From NCBI GenBank assembly GCA_003164255.1, contig PLST01000247.1, positions 1 through 6,255 of the forward strand: DNA of 6,255 nt, written 5' to 3'. Shown piece after piece: positions 1 through 6,255 of this stretch (positions are counted from its first letter, which is position 1; each line of letters opens with the position of its first letter). Below the pieces are notes generated by a model. It was not told the origin of the DNA. It worked only from the letters and a program-made list of their open reading frames with translations, and ran no database searches. The DNA comes from Acidobacteriaceae bacterium (GTDB taxonomy: Bacteria > Acidobacteriota > Terriglobia > Terriglobales > Acidobacteriaceae). Made by a program: the position numbers and the translations under genes.

Positions 1-125
1 GAGCGCATCGTAAAATCGAGTATGTTTCGATTCATAGCGCAATCCTTCGGAATCCCGTTGACGTGGTTAAGGGCCTCTGCGGCGATCTGCGCATTTTCCT
101 CATCGCGATTTTCCGACCGTCTCAA
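1..125 (-). CDS. Possible partial gene running off the left edge
   Basis: A frame with no stop runs from a TTG at 125 to the window edge. It overlaps the end of the helix-turn-helix gene by 26 bases. The inferred peptide is mixed and coding-like, with stretches such as ENAQIAAEALNHVNG followed by MNRNILDF. A more ordinary start is the in-frame ATG at 35-33, preceded by AAGGA at 7 bases. In that case the gene body lies almost entirely outside the window and the upstream part is chance or leader. I do not recognise the family. Its position directly behind the DNA-binding gene suggests co-transcription with it. Both the existence and the start are uncertain. Confidence 0.3.
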   Translation of the reverse strand, partial: MRRSENRDEENAQIAAEALNHVNGIPKDCAMNRNILDFTMR

Positions 126-345
126 TGCTTCTCACGGGTTGGGGCATGAATCGTTCGGCGATATTCTCGCCGCCGCTTGGCTGGGCCTGCTCCCACCGGG
201 TCAGTTCCTCCTCGGCATAGCGAACAAGGGAACCGAATTTGCGGAATATCGGCCCACGGTTTTCCAGCCGCCACCGGCGCAGAGTGGCAAGGCTGATGTG
301 CGTTCGTTGCGCCACTTCGACTTCAGTCAGGAATTGTGTGCTCAT
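100..345 (-). CDS. AlpA/excisionase-like helix-turn-helix DNA-binding protein
   Basis: This is a small DNA-binding protein of 81 residues, probably a transcriptional regulator or recombination directionality factor. Residues 6-26 form the helix-turn-helix (LTEVEVAQ, then ISLATLRRWR). Residues 31-48 form the short wing (GPIFRKFGSLVRY, then EEEL), followed by TRWEQAQ. This is the pattern of the HTH_17/MerR-like excisionase family, whose members are usually 60-90 residues long. The basic, proline-containing tail (55-81) has no motif I recognise. I chose the ATG at 345-343 because GAGGG lies 10 bases upstream; an ATG at 387 would add 14 residues that do not look like the family and would leave that signal inside the gene. 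It is transcribed away from the methyltransferase operon and may bind the shared intergenic region. Such genes commonly sit in integrated islands. Its target is unknown. Confidence 0.85.
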   Translation of the reverse strand: MSTQFLTEVEVAQRTHISLATLRRWRLENRGPIFRKFGSLVRYAEEELTRWEQAQPSGGENIAERFMPQPVRSIETVGKSR

Positions 346-355
346 ATTGATTGAA

Positions 356-360
356 CCCTC
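356..360 (-). promoter_or_regulatory. Shine-Dalgarno for the helix-turn-helix gene
   Basis: GAGGG on the - strand, 10 bases before the ATG at 345. It decides the start in favour of the 81-residue product over the longer 95-residue reading from 387. Confidence 0.6.
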
Positions 361-609
361 ATTTTGCTTTCCTCTCCTACCGTCCATCCGGTTCCGCTTT
401 TGCAGGACTACTCAAACCGGCCTTCGCCAACCCTGCTTGAACCGCGTCCGCCAACCAACTTTTCTCCAGAATGCCCTGCACGGTTATGATTTTGAGCCAG
501 GTACGAGCGAAGCTCCTCCACTTGCGCTGGCAAGCATTTGCACTTTACGCCGCGCTTTTTCCATGCCTATTCCCCATTTCCGCTCTCACCAGCGGCATAT
601 ACAGATAAT

Positions 610-629
610 ACCATACATATGACACCATA
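610..629. repeat. Short direct repeat ACCATA x2, possible operator
   Basis: ACCATA occurs at 610-615 and again at 624-629, 14 bases apart start to start, with the palindrome CATATG (616-621) between them. The pair overlaps the region that would serve as the -35 element for the TATAAT at 632. AGATA at 603-607 and TATCT at 628-632 frame the patch as a loose inverted repeat. This arrangement suits a small regulator site, for example for the divergent helix-turn-helix protein, but such short repeats also arise by chance in AT-rich sequence. Confidence 0.25.
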
Positions 630-631
630 TC

Positions 632-637
632 TATAAT
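632..637 (+). promoter_or_regulatory. Candidate -10 box for the operon
   Basis: TATAAT matches the sigma-70 consensus exactly and lies in the only strongly AT-rich patch before the operon. No good TTGACA-like box is found 16-18 bases upstream; the bases there are around ACCATA. Transcription from here would leave a leader of roughly 160 bases before the ATG at 805. The box may be coincidental in AT-rich DNA, or the promoter may depend on an activator. Confidence 0.3.
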
Positions 638-804
638 AAATCTGCATCATAATGGTCCTCCTGAGCCTTAACGTTCTCACCTACTGCAACTTGGCTACGG
701 TCCACGGTGACATGAATCCACTATGATGATGAAGTCGGTAAACCACACGATGACGCCAAAGCCTTTGTTGCTGCGCCATCCCAATCCATCAGGTAAATGG
801 CCCT

Positions 805-3558
805 ATGAACGCAGTCGAGATCGAGGCCGCGGTATCAGCTCTGGCGCTCCAACCCTTTGATGGGGCTGAGTTTCCGTTTGCCTTCCTGGCTGCCTTTGGC
901 AATAAAGAGACAACAATCAAGCGCCTGCGCAAGGGTGAGTCGAACGGCTCGGACCTGCCCGGCGGCGTGCTCCAGCGCAACCATATCCACATCACCACCT
1001 GCGAATCCGGGCGGGTTGGCGAGGCCCTGAAGGCGCTGCGCCTGAGTCCCAAGAATGCCGCAGCCAAAGCAAAGTTCATCCTGGCCACAGATGGCGAGAC
1101 GCTGGAGGCCGAAGACCTTGCCAGCGGCGAGACGGTCGCCTCAGACTACCCGGACTTCGCCCGACACTTCGGCTTTTTCCTGCCCCTGGCCGGCATCTCC
1201 ACCATCAAGGAGATCAAAGACAACCCCATTGATGTGCGGGCCACCGGGAGGCTCAACAAGCTCTATATCGAACTACAGAAGGAAAACCCGGAGTGGGCCA
1301 CCGAGGCGCGGCGGCACGACATGAATCACTTCATGGCCCGTCTCATCTTCTGCTTTTTCGCCGAGGATACCGACATCTTCAACGGCGTGGGTCTGTTCAC
1401 CCGGACCATCGAACAGATGAGCGAGCGCGACTCGTCCAACACCCACGAAATCATCGGTACACTCTTCCGAGCCATGAACATCAAGATCGCGGAGCGCGCC
1501 GTCGCGAAGCTACCGGGCTGGGCCAATTGCTTCCCCTACGTCAATGGCGGTCTCTTTTCCGGCAGCGCCGACGTGCCCCGCTTTACTCGCATGGCGCGAA
1601 CCTATCTGCTACACGCTGGCGCTGAGAGCTGGCGTGAAATCAACCCGGACATCTTTGGGTCCATGATTCAAGCAGTAGCCGAAGAAGGTGAACGCGGCGC
1701 ACTCGGTCTGCACTACACCAGCGTACCCAACATCCTCAAGGTCTTGAATCCGCTCTTCCTCGACGACCTGCGGGCGCAACTGGAGGCGGCTGGCGACAAT
1801 CCGCGAATGCTGCTGAACCTACGAAAGCGCATGTCGAGAATCCGTGTGTTTGACCCGGCCTGCGGCTCGGGGAACTTTCTTGTCATCGCGTACAAGGAGA
1901 TGCGCAAAATTGAGGCGGAGATCAACCGGCGTCGGGGCGAACTGCATTTGCCCACGGAGATCAGCAAGAAGAATTTTCGCGGCATAGAACTCCGCGACTT
2001 CCCTGCGGAGATTGCCCGACTTGCACTTGTGATTGCCGAGTATCAATGTGATGTCCTCTACCGTGGTCAGTTGGAAGCCAAAGCTGCATTCTTGCCCTTG
2101 GATGAGATGAACTGGATCACCTGCGGAAATGCTCTGCGCCTTGATTGGCTCAGCATCTGCCCGCCAACTGGAAGCACAGTAAAACTTGTAGCCGACGATC
2201 TTTTTTCTTCACCGCTCGACCAGGCACAAATCGATTTCGAGAACGAAGGAGGAGAGACATTTATCTGCGGGAACCCGCCGTACCTTGGCGGCAAGAAACA
2301 AAGTCAGGCGCAAAAGGAGGACATGGACTGGATATTTGGACGCAAAGAGAAGCACAAAAACCTAGACTACATTTGCGCATTCATCGTGAAGGCGTGCCAG
2401 TTTTTAGAACACGCCACCAAATCAGCGCTTGTGGCTACCGATTCGATTGCACAAGGAACTCACGTTCCTGTGCTTTGGCCGATTATTCAGCGCCTTGGCT
2501 GCCGGATAGAGTTTGCATACGAGTCATTCAAGTGGGCGAACAGCGCACAGCGTAATGCTGGCGTGTCCTGCACGATTATTGGTCTGACAAAAAAGCAGGT
2601 TGGCGCAAAGTACCTATACGGCGAATCAACACGTCGCCAGGTTTCAAATATTAGTCCCTATTTGGTTGAAGGCACCGACACCATCGTTGTGAACCAGTCT
2701 CAGAACACCAACTTTCTATCATCTATGATTACGGGAAACGCCCCTTATGACGGCGGTCACTTGTTTCTTGACACGAACGAGGCACGAGAGCTGCTCAAGA
2801 ACGCTCCCTCGTTGCGGACAAAGCTCCGAAGAGTTTCCGGGACTAGCGAATTCATTGACGGAGTAACGAGATATTGCCTTTGGCTTGACGACGATGATCT
2901 ACCTCTCGCGCGGAGTGTTTCCGAGGTCTCCGCTCGCATTGATAAGGTTCTCGAATATCGGCAAGGTGGCGGCGAAGTTGCCTCTACTCTGACTGACAGA
3001 CCGCATCAATTTCGATATAGAAATACATGCAAGGTGTCACAATTACTTGTTCCGCAAACCTGCTCCGAAAGGCGAGAGTATCTTCCTGTTGGACTGCTGG
3101 ATGCGGAAGTCATCATTACCCATGCAGCCCACGCAATATACGATCCGACTTTGGTGGATTTCTCCGTGCTAGCTTCCAGACTGCACCTAGTTTGGGCCAC
3201 TACTATATGCGGAAAGCTGGAAGCGCGAATTCGATATTCGAGCAATCTTGGCTGGAACACCTTTCCCGTGCCGATGCTGACGGAGCAGAACAAGGTCGAT
3301 CTCACTCGGTGCGCGGAGAACCTTCTGCTGGCCCGTGAGGCGCATTTCCCGGCGACCATTGCCGACCTCTACGACCCGGACAATATGCCCGAGAATCTGC
3401 GTCATGCGCATGAGCAGAATGACGAGGTACTGGAGCGCATCTATATTGGCCGCCGCTTTCGCAACGATACCGAGCGGCTGGAAAAGCTGTTTGAGATGTA
3501 CACGAAGATGACGGCGGCGCAGACGCCAGCCAAGAAGACAAGGAAAACAGCGCAATGA
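805..3558 (+). CDS. MmeI-like adenine-N6 DNA methyltransferase, nuclease centre apparently lost
   Basis: This 917-residue DNA methyltransferase transfers a methyl group from S-adenosylmethionine to adenine N6 in a specific target. Regions in order: an N-terminal MmeI_N-like region (1-150) containing KFILATDG and FGFFLPLAGI; a helical spacer (about 150-300); HYTS (303-306); the SAM-binding motif FDPACGSGNF (349-358); GIEL (393-396); the catalytic NPPY (490-493); a target-recognition region (about 560-800) with RYCLWLDD (689-696); and a C-terminal helical tail (856-903). Motif order fits the gamma class, and the length is close to the 919 residues I recall for MmeI. Where active relatives show an E-x-K nuclease core, this protein reads HIHITTC (60-66), so I infer modification without cleavage. 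The target-recognition region is AT-richer than both ends. The start has only a weak AGG 11 bases upstream, but the N-terminus MNAVEIEAAVSAL matches what I recall of relatives. It overlaps the helicase gene by four bases. The recognition site cannot be read from the sequence. Confidence 0.93.
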   Translation: MNAVEIEAAVSALALQPFDGAEFPFAFLAAFGNKETTIKRLRKGESNGSDLPGGVLQRNHIHITTCESGRVGEALKALRLSPKNAAAKAKFILATDGETLEAEDLASGETVASDYPDFARHFGFFLPLAGISTIKEIKDNPIDVRATGRLNKLYIELQKENPEWATEARRHDMNHFMARLIFCFFAEDTDIFNGVGLFTRTIEQMSERDSSNTHEIIGTLFRAMNIKIAERAVAKLPGWANCFPYVNGGLFSGSADVPRFTRMARTYLLHAGAESWREINPDIFGSMIQAVAEEGERGALGLHYTSVPNILKVLNPLFLDDLRAQLEAAGDNPRMLLNLRKRMSRIRVFDPACGSGNFLVIAYKEMRKIEAEINRRRGELHLPTEISKKNFRGIELRDFPAEIARLALVIAEYQCDVLYRGQLEAKAAFLPLDEMNWITCGNALRLDWLSICPPTGSTVKLVADDLFSSPLDQAQIDFENEGGETFICGNPPYLGGKKQSQAQKEDMDWIFGRKEKHKNLDYICAFIVKACQFLEHATKSALVATDSIAQGTHVPVLWPIIQRLGCRIEFAYESFKWANSAQRNAGVSCTIIGLTKKQVGAKYLYGESTRRQVSNISPYLVEGTDTIVVNQSQNTNFLSSMITGNAPYDGGHLFLDTNEARELLKNAPSLRTKLRRVSGTSEFIDGVTRYCLWLDDDDLPLARSVSEVSARIDKVLEYRQGGGEVASTLTDRPHQFRYRNTCKVSQLLVPQTCSERREYLPVGLLDAEVIITHAAHAIYDPTLVDFSVLASRLHLVWATTICGKLEARIRYSSNLGWNTFPVPMLTEQNKVDLTRCAENLLLAREAHFPATIADLYDPDNMPENLRHAHEQNDEVLERIYIGRRFRNDTERLEKLFEMYTKMTAAQTPAKKTRKTAQ
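3540..3558 (+). promoter_or_regulatory. Coupled ribosome binding site and ATGA stop/start overlap
   Basis: AAGGA at 3540-3544 lies inside the end of the methyltransferase gene, 10 bases before the helicase ATG at 3555. The methyltransferase TGA is 3556-3558, giving the ATGA overlap typical of translational coupling. A second ATG at 3561 is 16 bases from the signal and is less favoured. The arrangement implies that the two proteins are made in linked amounts. Confidence 0.65.
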
Positions 3559-5678
3559 CTATGGCAGACAACCCAACCAACAAACGACGGATTCCCTCGG
3601 TCTCCATCACCACGGCCCGGACTGGAGTATCGAGCCGGGCGAATGTGTTGGGGATGCGACCGATGCAGGAACGCGCTTACGCGCAACGCGGCGAGCAGTA
3701 CCTTGTCATCAAGTCCCCGCCATCGTCGGGCAAGTCACGCGCTCTGATGTTCATCGCGCTGGACAAGCTCCACAATCAGGGAATCAAACAGGCAATCGTA
3801 GTGGTGCCCGAGCGTTCCATCGGTGGCAGCTTCGCAAGCGAGCGACTGACCGAGAACGGATTCTGGGCCGATTGGACCGTCAAGCCGCAGTGGAACCTTT
3901 GCGATGCGCCTGGAGTTGACGAGCCTAAAGTGGCGCAGTCCAAGGTGAAGGCTGTCGGTGAGTTCCTGGCCAGCGGCGATCAAGTGCTGGTGTGTACCCA
4001 TGCCACCTTCCGGTTTGCCGTGGATGAATTGGGCGTGGAAGCCTTCGACGGGCGGCTGATTGCCGTGGACGAGTTCCACCACGTGAGCAGCAACCCGGAT
4101 AACAGGCTGGGAAGTCAGTTAGGCCAGTTCATCGCCCACGACAAGGCGCATATTGTCGCCATGACGGGCTCATACTTCCGTGGCGATGCGGTGGCTGTGC
4201 TGGCCCCGCAGGATGAAGATCGGTTTGCCAAGGTCACGTACACCTATTACGAGCAGCTTAATGGCTACGAGTATTTGAAATCGCTCGACATCGGATATTT
4301 CTTCTACACAGGGCGATACCTAGACGCCATCATGAAGGTGCTGGACCCCGCGCTGAAGACGATTGTCCACATCCCCAATGTGAACTCGCGCGAGAGCCTG
4401 AAGGACAAGCACAGAGAGGTTGAAGAGATCATGGACGCCCTGGGCGATTGGAAGGGTGTCGATCCCATCACCGGCTTCCACTTAATCGAATTGCCTGCGG
4501 GGCCACGCGGCAAACGGGTCATCAAGGTTGCTGACTTGGTGGACGACTCCGACCCCGCCAAACGTTCCAAGGTGCTTGCCGCTCTGAAAGACCCGGCGCA
4601 GCGCAACAACCGCGATCACGTGGACATCATTATCGCCCTGGGCATGGCTAAGGAAGGCTTTGACTGGATTTGGTGCGAGCACGCGCTGACGATTGGATAC
4701 CGCAGCAGCTTGACGGAGATTGTACAGATTATTGGCCGCTCGACGCGCGATGCGCCCGGCAAAGAACGGGCGCGGTTTACGAACCTGATAGCGGAGCCTG
4801 ACGCTGCCGAGGCTGTTGTCGTGGATGCCATCAACGACACGCTGAAGGCGATTGCGGCCAGCCTACTGATGGAGCAGGTATTGGCTCCGCGCTTCGAGTT
4901 CACGCCCAAGAATGCGGGAGCCATCGAAGGCTTCGATTATGGCCCCAGCGGGTACGTGGAAGGCGGCAAGAATGTCGGCGTTAATGAGACGACGGGCCAG
5001 ATCCATTTCGAGATCAATGGGCTTGTCGAGCCGAAGACTCCCGAGGCCAGCCGTATCTGCCGTGAAGATTTGAACGAGGTCATTACCGCATTCGTCCAAG
5101 ACAAGACGGCGCTGGAGCGCGGCCTGTTTGACCACGAAAACACTCTTCCCGAGGAATTGACGCAATTACGCATGGGCAAAATTGTGCGTGACCGCTATCC
5201 CGATCTGGGCGAAGAGGATCAGGAAGCGGTTCGCCAGCACGCTATCGCTGCCCTCAACCTGACGCAGCAGGCTAAACTGCCTACGGCTGGCGCTGGAGGC
5301 AATGCTGAGAGCGAGGCGAGGGCGAATACGGCGCTGATCGATGGTATCCGCAGGTATGCAATGGATGTGCGTGAACTCGACATTGACCTTATCGACCGCA
5401 TCAATCCATTCGAGGCTGCGTATGCGGTTCTGGCGAAGGCGATGGATGAAAGAACGCTGCGACAGGTCCAGATGACCATTGCAGCAAAGAAGATCAGCAT
5501 CTCGGTAGAAGAGGCGCGTGAATTGGCGGAGCGTGCGTTGCTGTTTAAGCGGGAGCGTGGCCGGGTGCCAGACATCAACTCGCAAGATGCCTGGGAGAAA
5601 CGAATGGCCGAAGGTGTTGCGGCCTTTGCCCGCTACCGTGCCCAGCAGAAAACGGATGTTTCCAACGGAAGGGGTTGA
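3555..5678 (+). CDS. Superfamily 2 DEAD/DEAH-like helicase/translocase of a modification operon
   Basis: This is an ATP-driven DNA helicase or translocase of 707 residues. Visible motifs: RPMQ (35-38, Q-motif position); Walker A SPPSSGKS (54-61, with K60); motif Ia VVVPERS (82-88); Walker B VDEFHH (171-176); motif III MTGS (203-206); a second RecA-like domain with TIVHIPNVNS (269-278); motif V IIIALGMAKEGFDW (358-371); and motif VI QIIGRSTRD (391-399), with arginines R395 and R398 in place. Walker A departs from the usual PTGSGKT (PPSSGKS here), and Walker B is DEFH. Residues 440-660 are a helical region I cannot assign, and no nuclease motif is evident in it. The tail (669-693: GRVP, DAWEKRMAEG) resembles a segment of the next protein. 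It is coupled to the methyltransferase gene upstream and followed after 11 bases by the third gene. By analogy with type I and III restriction, it probably moves DNA after target recognition; that role is inference. Confidence 0.93.
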   Translation: MTMADNPTNKRRIPSVSITTARTGVSSRANVLGMRPMQERAYAQRGEQYLVIKSPPSSGKSRALMFIALDKLHNQGIKQAIVVVPERSIGGSFASERLTENGFWADWTVKPQWNLCDAPGVDEPKVAQSKVKAVGEFLASGDQVLVCTHATFRFAVDELGVEAFDGRLIAVDEFHHVSSNPDNRLGSQLGQFIAHDKAHIVAMTGSYFRGDAVAVLAPQDEDRFAKVTYTYYEQLNGYEYLKSLDIGYFFYTGRYLDAIMKVLDPALKTIVHIPNVNSRESLKDKHREVEEIMDALGDWKGVDPITGFHLIELPAGPRGKRVIKVADLVDDSDPAKRSKVLAALKDPAQRNNRDHVDIIIALGMAKEGFDWIWCEHALTIGYRSSLTEIVQIIGRSTRDAPGKERARFTNLIAEPDAAEAVVVDAINDTLKAIAASLLMEQVLAPRFEFTPKNAGAIEGFDYGPSGYVEGGKNVGVNETTGQIHFEINGLVEPKTPEASRICREDLNEVITAFVQDKTALERGLFDHENTLPEELTQLRMGKIVRDRYPDLGEEDQEAVRQHAIAALNLTQQAKLPTAGAGGNAESEARANTALIDGIRRYAMDVRELDIDLIDRINPFEAAYAVLAKAMDERTLRQVQMTIAAKKISISVEEARELAERALLFKRERGRVPDINSQDAWEKRMAEGVAAFARYRAQQKTDVSNGRG

Positions 5679-5689
5679 TTGGGGTTCAA

Positions 5690-6255
5690 ATGAAGGCGAC
5701 TACGGCTACGAATCAACTTTCCGATGACGAACTGCTTGCCGAACTTGGTGTGAGCGCCGATCCGCCAAAGACGGGCGGTCGAACTCCGCGCGAGGAACGC
5801 ATCATCGCGGGATTTGAGGATGTTCAACGATTCTTCGAGGCGAATGGCCGAGTGCCTCAGCATGGCGAGGAACTCGATATTTTCGAGCGGCTGTACGCCG
5901 TGCGCCTGGATCGGCTGCGGTCGATGCCCGAGGCGCGAGCCCTGCTCGCTGGGCGAGACTCATACGGACTGCTCGCGGTGCCTGAGGGGCAAGAACTGCC
6001 CGAGTTGGATGAACTCAATGACGAGGCGCTTCTAGCCGAGTTGGGAGTGGGCGAAAAGGGCGAGAGCGACATCACCGTCTTGAAGCATGTCAGTCCGCGC
6101 AGTGAACGGCAGGCAGCCGAGGAGATTGCAAACCGCAGCGCTTGCCGGGACTTTGAACGCTTCAAGCCGTTTTTCGAGCAGGCTGAGAGTGATCTGCAAG
6201 CTGGGCGTCGGGAGTCGCGGCGGTTTGGAAAAGATGCAAGCGTTGCCGAGGGCGA
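5690..6255 (+). CDS. Partial third operon gene, probable GIY-YIG nuclease-family protein (N-terminus)
   Basis: The first 188 residues are present and the frame is still open at the right edge. I chose the ATG at 5690 because GGGG lies 5 bases upstream, with a longer GGAAGGGG at 5667-5674; a TTG at 5675 is in frame but too close to that signal. The visible part is acidic and helical. LSDDELLAELGV (10-21) recurs as LNDEALLAELGV (109-120). Between them are RTPREERIIAGFEDVQRF (31-48) and GRVP with DIFERLYAVRLDRLR (53-77). Later come SDITVLKHV (126-134), AAEEIANR (142-149) and DFERFKPFFEQ (154-164). From memory, proteins beginning this way are annotated as GIY-YIG (T5orf172/Mug113-type) nucleases encoded beside this methyltransferase and helicase. 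No GIY-YIG motif lies inside the window, so the nuclease call rests on family recall and context. The gene follows the helicase after 11 bases in the same direction. Confidence 0.85.
   Translation, partial: MKATTATNQLSDDELLAELGVSADPPKTGGRTPREERIIAGFEDVQRFFEANGRVPQHGEELDIFERLYAVRLDRLRSMPEARALLAGRDSYGLLAVPEGQELPELDELNDEALLAELGVGEKGESDITVLKHVSPRSERQAAEEIANRSACRDFERFKPFFEQAESDLQAGRRESRRFGKDASVAEG

Larger units (their letters stand above)
346..804. other. Intergenic region without a supported gene
   Basis: This gap separates the divergent helix-turn-helix gene from the methyltransferase operon, so promoters for both probably lie here. The part at 400-590 is GC-rich and open in several frames, including a + strand frame ending at 622 that begins inside the opposite gene. 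None has family-like content. On the - strand one frame from ATG 598 to the stop at 377 is interrupted by a single TAA at 545-547; the part after it reads RSFARTWLKIITVQG and then LADAVQAGLAKAGL, possibly a relic. The part at 600-650 is AT-rich with repeats and a TATAAT box. I see no tRNA, terminator hairpin or CRISPR repeat. Confidence 0.6.

Noticed and set aside
22..354. Plus-strand 110-residue frame opposite the helix-turn-helix gene
   Set aside because: It is the antisense of a recognisable protein gene, and its translation shows no family features.
239..622. Plus-strand 127-residue frame in the upstream region
   Set aside because: It starts inside the opposite helix-turn-helix gene, is arginine/cysteine-rich with low-complexity character, has no family-like motif and no Shine-Dalgarno signal.
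723..861. Short frame from three consecutive ATG codons just before the methyltransferase
   Set aside because: 45 codons running into the methyltransferase in another frame, with no ribosome binding site; it looks like chance.
3302..3613. Antisense frames across the methyltransferase-helicase junction
   Set aside because: Several overlapping - strand frames of about 100 residues occur here, as expected opposite GC-rich coding DNA; none has domain content.
805..5678. Type I (HsdM/HsdR), type III, BREX PglX or DISARM assignment
   Set aside because: The methyltransferase has MmeI-like layout with a built-in recognition region and no separate HsdS; the helicase shows no visible nuclease domain; no other BREX or DISARM genes are present in the window.
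1..6255. CRISPR array, tRNA, rRNA or insertion sequence
   Set aside because: No regularly spaced repeats, cloverleaf-like sequence, transposase motifs or terminal inverted repeats were seen on either strand.

Overview
The window carries a three-gene DNA modification/restriction-type operon on the + strand. A small divergent DNA-binding protein gene and about 460 bases of non-coding sequence precede it. Coding GC content is high (hand counts of single 60-base lines give 65-70% in several places), and the spacing, Shine-Dalgarno signals and protein families all look bacterial. A proteobacterium is the most likely host, but nothing here fixes the species. An excisionase/AlpA-like gene beside a modification operon is typical of genomic islands, though no integrase, tRNA or attachment site is visible.

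Layout. Positions 1-345 (- strand) hold an 81-residue helix-turn-helix protein of the AlpA/excisionase (HTH_17) type. A coding-like frame runs off the left edge behind it. Positions 346-804 contain no gene I can defend. This stretch has an AT-rich patch near 600-650 with a TATAAT box and short repeats, plus a - strand frame broken by one stop codon. Positions 805-3558 encode a 917-residue MmeI-like adenine-N6 DNA methyltransferase. Positions 3555-5678 encode a 707-residue superfamily 2 helicase whose start overlaps the methyltransferase stop (ATGA). From 5690 to the right edge runs the first 188 residues of a third protein. Its N-terminus matches, from my memory of the family, proteins annotated as GIY-YIG nucleases in the same gene order; the catalytic domain itself would lie outside the window.

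How it may work together. The methyltransferase keeps the MmeI-like architecture, but where active relatives carry the E-x-K nuclease centre I see no such residues. I infer that it recognises and methylates DNA without cutting. The ATP-driven helicase and the third protein would then supply translocation and cleavage in trans, so a single-chain enzyme's functions would be split over three coupled genes. The specificity region of the methyltransferase is clearly AT-richer than its two ends, which suggests exchange of the target-recognition part. The helicase tail and the third protein share a short motif, and the third protein repeats an acidic-hydrophobic motif twice; these may be contact points within a complex.
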